Shown in pieces: positions 8,777 to 17,219 of a stretch of 64,000 nucleotides of DNA; within the stretch, counting starts at the first letter, position 1, and the number at the start of each line of letters is the position of its first letter. A program made the translations under genes and the position numbers. The DNA is from Hutsoniella sourekii ATCC 700629 (GTDB lineage: Bacteria; Bacillota; Bacilli; Lactobacillales; Aerococcaceae). The stretch spans positions 1 to 64,000 of the forward strand of contig NZ_JADD01000010.1 in NCBI RefSeq assembly GCF_000518205.1, written 5' to 3'. A model generated the notes under the pieces. The model saw only the letters and a program-made list of their open reading frames with translations. It was not told where the DNA came from and made no database searches.

Positions 8777-8822
8777 ATGTTTAAAAGCTAGTCTTTGAGG
8801 CTAGCTCTTAAACATCTTTTTT
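8777..8822 (+). terminator. Terminator of the fructose-family PTS operon
   Basis: Long stem pairing 8777-8791 with 8802-8815 with one bulge, followed by a T-run. Confidence 0.85.
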
Positions 8823-8850
8823 ATAAATAATAAGTAGACTCAAAATTAGT

Positions 8851-8903
8851 TATCATTAATGATAGCCCTTTCTTAACATTTGTGCTATGATGTAGTAAAT
8901 GTT
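8851..8903 (+). promoter_or_regulatory. Transketolase promoter region with two dyads
   Basis: TATCATTAATGATA at 8851-8864 is a perfect 14-bp palindrome. Downstream an extended -10 (TG, one base, TATGAT at 8886-8891) sits between the inverted arms AACATTT (8875-8881) and AAATGTT (8897-8903). The -35 is poor, consistent with an extended -10 promoter. No regulator can be assigned. Confidence 0.4.
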
Positions 8904-8926
8904 ATTTAGATTATAAGGAGGACAAT

Positions 8927-10924
8927 ATGTTTACCAAAACAGATCAGTTAGCTGTCAATGCGATTCGGGCTTTGAGTGTGGACCAGATCGAGAAAGCCAA
9001 CTCTGGCCACCCTGGTCTACCGATGGGGGCTGCGCCAATGGCTTACGCCCTGTGGGCAGACCACCTACAGGTGGATCCAAAAGCAAGTGATTGGATCAAC
9101 CGCGACCGCTTTGTCTTGTCGGCTGGCCATGGCTCTGCCTTGCTCTATAGTTTGCTTCATTTAGCTGGTTTTGATGTGACGATTGAAGATTTGAAGAACT
9201 TCCGTCAACTGGATAGTCGCACACCGGGTCACCCGGAATACCGTCATACCGATGGCGTGGAAGCAACCACCGGTCCATTGGGCCAAGGGATTGCTCAAGC
9301 GGTTGGGATGGCCATGGCAGAAGCTCACCAAGCCGTCCTATACAATACGGATGACCATGCCATTATTGACCACTACACTTATACCTTATGCGGGGATGGC
9401 GATTTGATGGAAGGGGTAGCTTATGAAGCCCTGTCTTATGCTGGTCGTCAAGAATTAGAAAAACTCATCGTTCTCTATGATTCCAATGATATCTCCCTAG
9501 ACGGTGACTTAGATCAAGCTTTTACCGAAGATATCAAGGGACGCTTTGAGGCCATCAACTGGCACTACCTGCGCGTAGAAGATGGCAATGATTTAGAAGC
9601 CATCTCTCAAGCCATTCAAGAAGCCAAGGACCACAAGGGACAACCAACAATTATTGAAATTAAGACCGTGATTGGTTACGGAGCGCCTAAGCAAGGAACC
9701 AACGCTGTCCATGGGGCGCCGATTGGTGCTGACGATTGGGCCGTCGCCAAGGAAGCCTATGGTTGGACCAGTGAAGCCTTTGAGGTGCCGGAAGAAGCGT
9801 ATCAAGCCTTCAAGGAACGCGTTCAAGAACGTGGTCAAGAAGCGCATCAAGCCTGGCAAGCTACTTATGACGCCTATAAAGAAGCCAACCCTGAACAAGC
9901 AGCTGAATTAGAAGCGGCTTATGCGGGAGAATTACCTGAAGGCTTTGACCAAGGCTTGGCTTATCAAGAAGCGGGTGCTGGAGAAGCCAGCCGAGCTTCC
10001 AGTGGGGCTGCGATTCAAGCCTTGTCTAAAGAAATCCCATTCTTCTGGGGTGGATCGGCTGACTTATCGGGCTCCAACAATACCATGGTTAAGGCTGAAG
10101 AGGACTTCATGCCGGAAAGCCGTCAAGGACGTAATATCTGGTTTGGCGTGCGTGAATTTGCCATGGCCGCCATGATGAATGGGATTGCCTTGCATGGTGG
10201 TAGTAAGATTTATGGCGGAACCTTCTTCGTCTTTACAGACTACCTCAAGGGAGCCGTTCGTCTCTCTGCCTTGTCCGGGTTACCAGTCATCTATGTAATG
10301 ACCCATGATTCGATCGCCGTTGGGGAAGATGGACCAACACATGAACCGATTGAACAATTAGCGGGCTTTAGAGCGTTGCCGAACTTGAATGTGATTCGAC
10401 CAGCGGATGTGAATGAGACTTATGCTGCTTGGAAGGTAGCGATTAAGGAAGCCAACCGGCCAACCATGTTAGTCTTGTCGCGTCAAGGCTTACCGACGCT
10501 AGAAGCGACGCAATCCTTGGCTGAAGAAGGCGTTGATAAGGGAGGCTATGTCCTCTCACCGGCTAAAGGTGAGACACCTGAAGGAATTCTAATTGCGACG
10601 GGTTCTGAAGTGAACCTCGCGATCGAGACCCAAGCTCAGTTAGCCCAAGACGGTATTGATGTTTCCGTTGTTTCCTTACCTGCTATGAACCGCTTTGATG
10701 AGCAATCAGAGGACTACAAGGAATCTGTCCTACCGAAGGCGGTTAAGAACCGGGTATCCATTGAGATGGCTGCCACTTTTGGTTGGGAACGTTATGTTGG
10801 ACTAGAGGGTATTACCCTAGGTATCGACCGCTTTGGTACTTCTGGACCCGGTAATCAAGTGATTGAACGCTTCGGGTTTACTGCAGACAAAGTCGCTCAG
10901 GCTTACAAGGATGCGTTTAAATAA
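8927..10924 (+). CDS. tkt: Transketolase
   Basis: Thiamine-diphosphate enzyme of the non-oxidative pentose phosphate pathway, moving two-carbon units between ketose and aldose phosphates. It has 665 residues, the usual length. Seen are NSGHPGLPMG, the cofactor segment CGDGDLMEG, the pyrimidine-domain FFVFTDYLKGA and the substrate segment THDSIAVGEDGPTHEP. The ribosome site AAGGAGG precedes the ATG. Codon use is clearly richer in GC and more optimised than in the genes on both sides. This suggests a highly expressed housekeeping gene around which sugar genes have accumulated. It is flanked by terminators, so it is transcribed alone. Confidence 0.96.
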   Translation: MFTKTDQLAVNAIRALSVDQIEKANSGHPGLPMGAAPMAYALWADHLQVDPKASDWINRDRFVLSAGHGSALLYSLLHLAGFDVTIEDLKNFRQLDSRTPGHPEYRHTDGVEATTGPLGQGIAQAVGMAMAEAHQAVLYNTDDHAIIDHYTYTLCGDGDLMEGVAYEALSYAGRQELEKLIVLYDSNDISLDGDLDQAFTEDIKGRFEAINWHYLRVEDGNDLEAISQAIQEAKDHKGQPTIIEIKTVIGYGAPKQGTNAVHGAPIGADDWAVAKEAYGWTSEAFEVPEEAYQAFKERVQERGQEAHQAWQATYDAYKEANPEQAAELEAAYAGELPEGFDQGLAYQEAGAGEASRASSGAAIQALSKEIPFFWGGSADLSGSNNTMVKAEEDFMPESRQGRNIWFGVREFAMAAMMNGIALHGGSKIYGGTFFVFTDYLKGAVRLSALSGLPVIYVMTHDSIAVGEDGPTHEPIEQLAGFRALPNLNVIRPADVNETYAAWKVAIKEANRPTMLVLSRQGLPTLEATQSLAEEGVDKGGYVLSPAKGETPEGILIATGSEVNLAIETQAQLAQDGIDVSVVSLPAMNRFDEQSEDYKESVLPKAVKNRVSIEMAATFGWERYVGLEGITLGIDRFGTSGPGNQVIERFGFTADKVAQAYKDAFK

Positions 10925-10947
10925 AATAAATTAAGTTTTGTTCATGT

Positions 10948-10996
10948 TTTGGCGCATCCAATTTGAGAAATTCTCAATTGGATGCGCCATTTTTTC
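10948..10996 (+). terminator. Terminator after transketolase
   Basis: Stem of about 14 bp (10950-10963 with 10976-10989) that can be extended by the GAGAA/TTCTC inner arm, followed by six T. It shares the core GCATCCAAT with the terminator at 332-376. Confidence 0.88.
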
Positions 10997-11045
10997 AATA
11001 CCTTCTAAAAAACTTTAAAGCTAAAGTATAGAAAGGAATATCATC

Positions 11046-11879
11046 ATGTTAACTAATTCTCACGAAATGATGAAAAAAGCACATCAAGAAAGGTTTGCAA
11101 TTCCGGCAGTAGATTTCATAGATCTTGATATGGCAAGGGTATTTGTAAATGTAGCTGAAGAGAGGGGATTGCCTCTAATACTGGCATTTGCACAGTCTCA
11201 TCGACATATGATCTCACTTGAGGAAGCGGCATTAATTGGAAGATATTTGGCAGAAAAAGTAAGAGTTCCTATTTCACTACATCTGGACCATGGTGAAGAT
11301 ATAGATTATATAAAACGGGCAATTGATTTAGGTTTTACCTCCGTTATGATTGATGCCTCTGAGAAACCAATTGATGAAAATATAGAGTTAACCCAAAGGG
11401 TCATGTCACTAGCAAAGCCGAAAAATATTACCGTGGAAGCTGAACTTGGGCATGTTGGCGCTAATGATACCTCAGAATCTTCAGTTCTTACTGATTCAAT
11501 ATACACTGAAACGGAAGAGGTAGATAAATTCGTTAGTGAGACGAAAGTTGATATGCTTGCCGTATCAATTGGTACTGCTCATGGTTTGTATACTGGAAAA
11601 CCAAAAATATCATTTGATCGATTGGAGGAGATATCAAATATTACGGATACTCCTTTAGTGCTTCATGGTGGTTCTTCAAGTGGGGATGATAATCTTAATA
11701 GATGTGCTAAATCTGGTATTTCTAAAATAAATATTTATTCTGATTTTTTGAATGAAGCTTACCAAGCTATCATAAAAGAAGAGCCAAATAATTATCCAGA
11801 GATGAAGAGTACCGCAAATAGTGCAATGCGTAGTGTCTTAAACCACTACTACGATGTATTTGAAACTAAAGCCATATAA
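11046..11879 (+). CDS. Class II ketose-bisphosphate aldolase (GatY/KbaY/Fba-like)
   Basis: A zinc-dependent class II aldolase of 277 residues. The catalytic Asp81 and the zinc ligand His82 are in LHLDHGED. EAELGH lies at 131-136, with further metal-region histidines His179 (GTAHG) and His207 (LHGGSS). It cleaves a ketose bisphosphate, or possibly a ketose monophosphate, to dihydroxyacetone phosphate and an aldehyde. The N-terminus (LTNSHEMMKKAHQ) fits GatY/KbaY. It heads a tight operon with a TIM homologue, a YjbQ-family protein and an SDR. It may pair with the GatZ-like protein at 7510-8775. Whether the true substrate is tagatose-, fructose- or a shorter-chain bisphosphate is open. Confidence 0.85.
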   Translation: MLTNSHEMMKKAHQERFAIPAVDFIDLDMARVFVNVAEERGLPLILAFAQSHRHMISLEEAALIGRYLAEKVRVPISLHLDHGEDIDYIKRAIDLGFTSVMIDASEKPIDENIELTQRVMSLAKPKNITVEAELGHVGANDTSESSVLTDSIYTETEEVDKFVSETKVDMLAVSIGTAHGLYTGKPKISFDRLEEISNITDTPLVLHGGSSSGDDNLNRCAKSGISKINIYSDFLNEAYQAIIKEEPNNYPEMKSTANSAMRSVLNHYYDVFETKAI

Positions 11880-11891
11880 GGAGAGATAATT

Positions 11892-12572
11892 ATGGAAAAA
11901 ATAGAAATTAAAAAACCTTTCTTTATGTTTAATCCTAAGTCATATCTTTATGGAGATGAACTTTTAGAATTAGCTTTAGAAGCTGATAAATTAGCAAAGA
12001 AATTTCCGAATATTTCTGTTTTTGTAACAGTTCCGTTTGCTGATATATATCGAATATACAATGAAACAGAATCTATTATTGTAACAGCCCAACATATGGA
12101 TGGAATTAATCCTGGTCGTGGAATGGGTCATGTACTCCCTGAATCGCTATACTCAGCTGGTGCTCGGGCTACATTTTTAAACCATGCTGAAAGATCCATG
12201 AAGTCTTCAGATATTGTTCGTGCGATTAGTAGAGCTAATGAGCTAGGAATAATTTCTATCCTTTGTGCTGATTCATTAGCAGAAGCTAAAGCGTTAGCAA
12301 GTTTAAATCCAGATATAATGTTATGTGAACCGACTGATTTAATTGGAACCGGTAAAACAAGTGATGAAAATTATGTTAAACAGACTAATGACGCAGTAAA
12401 GAAGATCAGTCCTAATACATTAATGATGCAAGCAGCTGGGATTAGTACTGCTGATGATGTTAAAAAAGTGATTGAATTGGGGGCTGATGGAACAGGATGC
12501 ACGTCAGGGATTACTGAAGCTGAAAATCCAAAGAAAATGTTAGCTGATATGATAAACGCATTAATAAAATAA
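11892..12572 (+). CDS. Triosephosphate isomerase homologue, probably a sugar-phosphate isomerase
   Basis: A 226-residue TIM-family protein, shorter than glycolytic TpiA (about 250). The catalytic residues are all kept: Asn14 and Lys16 in FNPKS, His98 in LNHAERS, Glu146 in CEPTDLIGTGK. The phosphate-gripping GADGTGCTSGI replaces the standard GGSV loop. Such divergent TIM paralogues in catabolic operons include EryH, the erythrulose-phosphate isomerase of erythritol pathways, which works with an RpiB-type partner. An RpiB homologue is encoded at 17220-17651. A role on tetrulose or other ketose phosphates is therefore inferred. It lies 12 bp after the aldolase gene. Confidence 0.8.
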   Translation: MEKIEIKKPFFMFNPKSYLYGDELLELALEADKLAKKFPNISVFVTVPFADIYRIYNETESIIVTAQHMDGINPGRGMGHVLPESLYSAGARATFLNHAERSMKSSDIVRAISRANELGIISILCADSLAEAKALASLNPDIMLCEPTDLIGTGKTSDENYVKQTNDAVKKISPNTLMMQAAGISTADDVKKVIELGADGTGCTSGITEAENPKKMLADMINALIK

Positions 12573-12584
12573 AAGGAGTATACA

Positions 12585-13106
12585 ATGACTGTTTATAAAC
12601 AAAAAATTGAGGTCCAGTCTACAGGTGAACGTCCTACATTTGTTGATCTAACTTCAGAAGTAAGAGAAACTATTGAGAACAGTGGCGTTTCTAATGGGAT
12701 AGTTACAGTAGTCACACCTCATACCACATGCGCTATTTTTTATGAAGAATTTGCACATGATTTAAATGAGTTTGGCCAGGATACGCTTCAAGTAGAGCTT
12801 GATAGGGTTCTCCAGAAAATAATTCCTAACCATGATAGCGAGGATACATATATTTATCCAGGACCGGAGCATTTTAATGAAGTAATGAGCTGGCCTAACG
12901 CCGATAATTACCTTCCAAATAAGGACATTTCGGATCTTTGGAACGGTGATGCACATTTAAAGGCCACGATTATCGGTGCAAGTGAAAGTTTTGAAGTGGA
13001 TAAAGGGAAACTAGCAGTTGGGAAAACAGGGTATATTTATTTCGTAGATTTTGATCGAGCACGGCCAAGAAAACGCTCTTGCTCAATAATCGTAATTGGG
13101 GAGTGA
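12585..13106 (+). CDS. YjbQ/UPF0047-family protein
   Basis: A 173-residue member of the YjbQ family (about 140 in E. coli). Seen are VVTPHTTCAIFYEE and the C-terminal NGDAHLKATIIGASE, whose histidines form the family's putative active site, then GKTGYIYFVDFD. Weak thiamine-phosphate synthase activity has been reported for family members, but the physiological role is unsettled. It is embedded, with 12 bp spacing, in an operon of aldolase, TIM homologue and SDR. This argues for a sugar-phosphate related task rather than thiamine synthesis. An insertion of about 25 residues around YIYPGPEHFNEVMSWPN distinguishes it from short versions. Confidence 0.78.
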   Translation: MTVYKQKIEVQSTGERPTFVDLTSEVRETIENSGVSNGIVTVVTPHTTCAIFYEEFAHDLNEFGQDTLQVELDRVLQKIIPNHDSEDTYIYPGPEHFNEVMSWPNADNYLPNKDISDLWNGDAHLKATIIGASESFEVDKGKLAVGKTGYIYFVDFDRARPRKRSCSIIVIGE

Positions 13107-13113
13107 GATTTCT

Positions 13114-13845
13114 GTGAAGATTGCAGTCATAACAGGTGGATCAAAAGGAATCGGCAAGGCAATAGCAAAAAAGTTTGCTGAAAATTCTTATATTACATAT
13201 ATACTTGATTTGGATCAAGAAAATGGACTGAAGACAGCGGATGAATTAAAAAAGTATGCACCATCAAATTTTATTCAAACGGATGTATCTGATTTTAAAA
13301 GTATAGAAGCAGCTGAAGCACAAATAGTATCTAAGGAAAATAAGATCGATGTATTAGTTATTAATGCTGGTATTAGTAACCGGAAGACTATTGCTGAAAT
13401 ATCAGTTGCAAACTGGGATAAAATTATTGATGTGAATTTAAATGGCTCATTTTACACATTGAAAGCATTTTACGAGGACTTGAAGTCAAATAAAAATTCT
13501 AAATTGATATTCGTAACATCTGGATCGGGTCTTACCGGTACTGGCGGAGGGGCACATTATGCAGCCTCAAAATCAGGACAACATGGTCTAATGAAAGCAG
13601 CTTCAAAAGAATTAGGTGCATATGGAATTAACGTAAATGCTATAGCTCCAAGAGTTATTGAATCCGATTTATTAGACGAGTTATATCCAAATGAAAAGAG
13701 CAGAGAAGAATTAGTTAAAAAGATCCCTATCGGCAGATTTGGTAAACCTAATGACATAGCAAATTTAGCATTCTTCCTTGCGAGCCCTGAATCTTCTTAT
13801 GTTCATGGACAGATTATTTTAGCCGATGGTGGTAGAACGCTTTAG
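13114..13845 (+). CDS. Short-chain dehydrogenase/reductase (ketoreductase type)
   Basis: Classical SDR of 243 residues with the NAD(P) motif TGGSKGIGK, LVINAGIS, the catalytic Ser in VTSGSGL and YAASK. It probably oxidises a polyol (phosphate) or reduces a keto group in the sugar pathway of this operon. I chose GTG 13114, which follows GGGGAG at 13098-13103; a TTG 18 bases upstream overlaps that site. An acidic cofactor residue (LDLDQ after the second strand) suggests NAD(H). The exact substrate is unknown. Confidence 0.83.
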   Translation: MKIAVITGGSKGIGKAIAKKFAENSYITYILDLDQENGLKTADELKKYAPSNFIQTDVSDFKSIEAAEAQIVSKENKIDVLVINAGISNRKTIAEISVANWDKIIDVNLNGSFYTLKAFYEDLKSNKNSKLIFVTSGSGLTGTGGGAHYAASKSGQHGLMKAASKELGAYGINVNAIAPRVIESDLLDELYPNEKSREELVKKIPIGRFGKPNDIANLAFFLASPESSYVHGQIILADGGRTL

Positions 13846-13892
13846 TCAGTGATATAATAATTTAAGAAGTTGAAGAATTACTGTATTTTAAT

Positions 13893-13921
13893 TTGACAGC
13901 GCATACAAAAAGGATTATTAT
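13893..13921 (+). promoter_or_regulatory. Sigma-A promoter of the galactitol-family PTS operon
   Basis: Perfect TTGACA (13893-13898), 17-base spacer, TATTAT (13916-13921). The leader of about 95 bases to the first gene has an unused AAAGGAG at about 13970, possibly from a lost or tiny leader frame. Confidence 0.75.
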
Positions 13922-14019
13922 ATACAAGTAGCAAACTACATAGCCTATGTCAATTGCTAGGATAATGAAAGGAGTGTAGCTTAATTAATTTGTAGGGTTA
14001 TTTTTATAGGAGGTTGTTT

Positions 14020-14469
14020 ATGGACTTAAAAAATGTTATTAATGATGATTTAATTTTTCTGAATGAAACATTTAATGATTCATCTGAACTTTTTGATTTT
14101 GTTGCAGGGGAATCTACAAAGTTAGGTTTGAGTAAAGATACCTATGCTCAAGCTCTAAAAGATAGAGAAATTGAATTTCCTACTGGATTACAGTTGGAAA
14201 ACTATGGTGTAGCAATTCCACATTCAGATTCAGTTCATATTAATGAGGAATTTATCGCTGTAGTTACTCTAAAAGAACCTGTTGAATTCAAATCAATGGA
14301 GGACCCTGATCAGTCTGTAGAAACTAGATTAGTATTTGTTTTAGGACTTACCAAGGCTGAGGATCAATTGTCAACACTTCAAACAATTATTCAATTAATT
14401 CAAGATGAATCAGCTCTTGAAGGGATTTTGGGAGCAGAAACTAAAGAAGAATTATTAAATAAACTTTAA
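14020..14469 (+). CDS. PTS galactitol-family EIIA
   Basis: A cytosolic EIIA of 149 residues with the phospho-acceptor His68 in VAIPHSDS. Sequence and partners place it in the Gat family, which handles galactitol and, in Gram-positives, pentitols such as arabitol or xylitol. ATG 14020 is chosen since AGGAGG (14008-14013) sits correctly; a TTG six bases upstream is too near the site. It is the first gene of the EIIA-EIIB-EIIC-dehydrogenase-RpiB-Rpe-SorC run. Confidence 0.88.
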   Translation: MDLKNVINDDLIFLNETFNDSSELFDFVAGESTKLGLSKDTYAQALKDREIEFPTGLQLENYGVAIPHSDSVHINEEFIAVVTLKEPVEFKSMEDPDQSVETRLVFVLGLTKAEDQLSTLQTIIQLIQDESALEGILGAETKEELLNKL

Positions 14470-14485
14470 AAGGAGAGTATTAATT

Positions 14486-14770
14486 ATGGCTAAAAAAAGA
14501 ATTTTAATTGCATGTGGTGCAGGAATTGCAACCTCGACTGTTGTTGTTAATCATGTTAAAAATTTACTAAAAGAAAATAATATTGATGCTGATATTGATC
14601 AAATTCGTATTTCAGAAGCTAAAGGTAAAGAAGATTCAGCAGATTTATTGATCTCTACAACTAAACTTCCAACTACCTATAGCATCCCAGCTATTGTGGC
14701 TACTGCTTATATTACAGGTATGGGTAAAGACAAAGTTGATAAAGAAGTCTTGGAAATTTTAAAAGACTAA
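14486..14770 (+). CDS. PTS galactitol-family EIIB
   Basis: A 94-residue EIIB domain with Cys10 in LIACGAGIATSTVV as the phosphocysteine, typical of Gat-type EIIB (about 94 residues). It passes phosphate from the preceding EIIA to the polyol in EIIC. Spacing of 16 bp to EIIA and 27 bp to EIIC, each with a good AGGAG-type ribosome site. Confidence 0.92.
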   Translation: MAKKRILIACGAGIATSTVVVNHVKNLLKENNIDADIDQIRISEAKGKEDSADLLISTTKLPTTYSIPAIVATAYITGMGKDKVDKEVLEILKD

Positions 14771-14797
14771 TAAAGTGAGCTTTTAGGAGGAAAAGAA

Positions 14798-16069
14798 ATG
14801 GAAGCGTTTGTAAGTATTTTTGATTATATATTGGATTTAGGTCCAACAGTAATCATTCCACTAGCTATATTTTTAATTGGTCTATTATTTGGTGTTAAAC
14901 CTGGTAGAGCTTTTACCTCAGCAATTACAATTGGTATTGGTTTTACAGGAGTTAACCTTGTAATCGGTTTGCTATCAAGCGAGCTTGGTACTGCGACTCA
15001 ACAAATGGTTGAGAGATTTAACTTCAACTTAACAGTTGTCGATATTGGTTGGCCAGCCGCAGCTTCAGCGGTCTTTGCCTCTCCAGTTACAACATTAATG
15101 ATTGTTTTAATTTTAGTGGTTAACTTAGGTATGTTAGTTTTAAACTTAACCAATACCCTAAATATTGATATTTGGAATTTCCACCATATGATAGCTGTAG
15201 CTGCATTATCTTATATTGCTACAAATAATTTTTGGTTAAGTATTGTTATCGGTCTTATTGCCACAGTTATTATTCTTAAGTTTTCAGATTACTTTGCTCA
15301 TTTAATTGGAGATTATTACGGTCTTGATAATGTAACTTTTACTACTGGTTCTTCAATTGGATACGCTATGATTGGTATTCCTGTTGGTCGTTTAGTAGGT
15401 ATGATTCCTGGAATTAATAAGGTTGAAGTCACCCCAGAATCAATTCAAAAGCGTTTCGGTATTTTTGGTGAACCAATGGTTATGGGACTTATCATTGGTT
15501 TCGTTTTAGGACTTTTAGCTGGATATGATGTTGGTGCTGCTTTCAAACTTGGCGTGTCAATGGCGGCTGTATTAGTTTTAATGCCTCGTATGGTTTCTTT
15601 ACTTATGGATGGGTTATTACCGATTTCAGAAGCTGCCCAAGAATTTGCTAACAAGCATTGGGGAGATAGAGATATTAACATCGGTCTAGATGCTGCGCTA
15701 GCATTTGGAGACCCTGCGAACGCTTCTGCGGGTCTAATTTTAGTTCCAATTACATTATTACTAGCTGTTATTTTGCCTGGTAACAAGGTACTTCCTTTTG
15801 GTGACTTGGCTACTATTCCATTTTACATGGCATACGTAACTGCTGACCGCAAGGGGAACATCTTCCAATCCGTTATTACAGGTACAATAATGATTGCGAT
15901 CGCTTTATATATTGCAACCAATTTTGCCCCTCTTCATACTGAAATGGTTGCTGGATTAGATTCAGTTAAAGATATGGCAGGATCAGCGTTCACCTCATTT
16001 GATACAGGTGGTAACGTTCTTAAATGGGCTCTAGTAAGATTAGCAGAATTTATTAATGGTATGTTCTAA
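14798..16069 (+). CDS. PTS galactitol-family EIIC permease
   Basis: A 423-residue membrane permease with about nine to eleven hydrophobic segments, starting LGPTVIIPLAIFLIGLLFG. Gat/SgcC-type features include GFTGVNLVIGLL, VDIGWPAAASAVFASP and GDPANASAGLI. It imports and phosphorylates a polyol or related sugar with EIIA and EIIB. The downstream zinc dehydrogenases, RpiB and two epimerases suggest a pentitol rather than galactitol. That is inference from context, since no tagatose-6-phosphate kinase is nearby. Confidence 0.9.
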   Translation: MEAFVSIFDYILDLGPTVIIPLAIFLIGLLFGVKPGRAFTSAITIGIGFTGVNLVIGLLSSELGTATQQMVERFNFNLTVVDIGWPAAASAVFASPVTTLMIVLILVVNLGMLVLNLTNTLNIDIWNFHHMIAVAALSYIATNNFWLSIVIGLIATVIILKFSDYFAHLIGDYYGLDNVTFTTGSSIGYAMIGIPVGRLVGMIPGINKVEVTPESIQKRFGIFGEPMVMGLIIGFVLGLLAGYDVGAAFKLGVSMAAVLVLMPRMVSLLMDGLLPISEAAQEFANKHWGDRDINIGLDAALAFGDPANASAGLILVPITLLLAVILPGNKVLPFGDLATIPFYMAYVTADRKGNIFQSVITGTIMIAIALYIATNFAPLHTEMVAGLDSVKDMAGSAFTSFDTGGNVLKWALVRLAEFINGMF

Positions 16070-16088
16070 TAATAAAGGTGGTAATTAA

Positions 16089-17141
16089 GTGAAAGCTGCA
16101 CAATTAAATGAACAACAAAAGTTTGAAGTTGTTGAAATTGAAGATCCAAAAATGAATGATGATGAAGTACGAATTAAAGTCTATGCTAATGGTGTTTGTG
16201 GATCAGATACTCATAAAATAGCAGACGGATGGCCGTACGAATTACCAGTAATCATCGGGCACGAATTCTCTGGAGAAGTTATTGAAATAGGAAGCAATGT
16301 AACTCATGTCTCAGTTGGTGATAGAGTTATCGCTGCCCCTATGATGCCATGTCATGAATGCGAATATTGTCAACAAGGCTACTATGGTATGTGTGAAAAT
16401 TATAAAATGATAGGAACTCATAGAAGTGGCGGATTTGGACAACAAGTTGTAGCACCAAAAGAAAACGTTCTTCCAGTTGGTGATATGGATTATAAAACTG
16501 CAGCCTTAATCGAACCTTTAGCTGTTTCGATGCATGGAGTTATGGGTATCGATGTTCAACTGGGTGATACAGTTGTAGTACTCGGTATGGGAGCAGTAGG
16601 TTTGTTAACACTTAAATGCTTGTTAGCAGCTGGCGCTAAAGATGTTATAGCTGTTGATATTTCAGATGATTCTATTAAAGAAGCAATCAAGCATGGTGCA
16701 ACTTATGGTATCAATTCTCTAAAAGAAGATCTTGAGTCAAAAGTTATGGAATTGACTAATGGGTTAGGTGCAGATATCGTAATGGAGTGTGCTGGTTCTG
16801 CAATAACTCAAGAACAAGCTTTACTCCTTGCTAAAAAGCATGGTAAAGTTGGTTATCAAGGTATAGCTTATAGAGACATTACTCTAAAAAGAAAAGCCTT
16901 CGAAAATATATTTAGAAGAGAATTAACCATCAAAGGATTCTGGAACTCATATTCTGCACCATTTCCTGGTAAAGAATGGCAAAATGCGATTGATTATGTC
17001 AATAGTGGTAAAATTGATTTGGATGGTATGGTCACCCATACATTTCCACTTAACAAGGCCGAAGAACTATTCGATATGATTATTAACAGAAAAGAAAACT
17101 TTAATAAAGTGCTTATTTTGCCTCAAGAGATAGAAGAATAA
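16089..17141 (+). CDS. Zinc-dependent polyol(-phosphate) dehydrogenase (GatD/sorbitol dehydrogenase-like)
   Basis: Medium-chain dehydrogenase of 350 residues. Catalytic zinc ligands are Cys37 (CGSDTH), His58 and Glu59 (GHEFSG). A structural zinc site is formed by Cys88, Cys91, Cys94 and Cys102. The nucleotide fold lies near VVVLGMGAVGLL, followed by AVDIS, where the Asp suggests NAD. It would oxidise the polyol phosphate released by the PTS to a ketose phosphate. Galactitol-1-phosphate and arabitol-phosphate dehydrogenases are the closest functional models. Start is GTG with AAAGGTGG upstream, 19 bp after EIIC. Confidence 0.88.
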   Translation: MKAAQLNEQQKFEVVEIEDPKMNDDEVRIKVYANGVCGSDTHKIADGWPYELPVIIGHEFSGEVIEIGSNVTHVSVGDRVIAAPMMPCHECEYCQQGYYGMCENYKMIGTHRSGGFGQQVVAPKENVLPVGDMDYKTAALIEPLAVSMHGVMGIDVQLGDTVVVLGMGAVGLLTLKCLLAAGAKDVIAVDISDDSIKEAIKHGATYGINSLKEDLESKVMELTNGLGADIVMECAGSAITQEQALLLAKKHGKVGYQGIAYRDITLKRKAFENIFRRELTIKGFWNSYSAPFPGKEWQNAIDYVNSGKIDLDGMVTHTFPLNKAEELFDMIINRKENFNKVLILPQEIEE

Positions 17142-17172
17142 TTTTAGTTAGGGATAACTATAGTTACTAGCT

Positions 17173-17200
17173 CAGCAGGTCGAAAGGCCTGCTGTTTTTT
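17173..17200 (+). terminator. Intrinsic terminator inside the cluster
   Basis: Seven-bp GC-rich stem CAGCAGG/CCTGCTG (17173-17179 with 17188-17194) and six T. It separates the PTS-dehydrogenase genes from rpiB, so the isomerase genes would be read at lower level by read-through. Confidence 0.82.
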
Positions 17201-17219
17201 AGAAAGGATGAATAAATAA

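Noticed and set aside
9593-9911. Open frames on both strands inside transketolase (9593-9898 minus, 9672-9911 plus)
   Set aside because: They lie wholly within a strongly supported tkt gene, have no ribosome sites and read as low-complexity shadows of its codons.
11892-12572. Annotating the TIM homologue as the glycolytic triosephosphate isomerase
   Set aside because: Catalytic residues are kept, but the phosphate loop and length differ and it sits in a catabolic operon; a housekeeping tpiA is expected with gap-pgk elsewhere.
7510-17141. Reading the whole region as one classical galactitol operon (gatYZABCD)
   Set aside because: GatZ-like and GatY-like genes lie in different transcription units from the Gat-type PTS, the GatZ-like gene goes with a fructose-type PTS, and no tagatose-6-phosphate kinase is present. 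RpiB and two Rpe genes point elsewhere.
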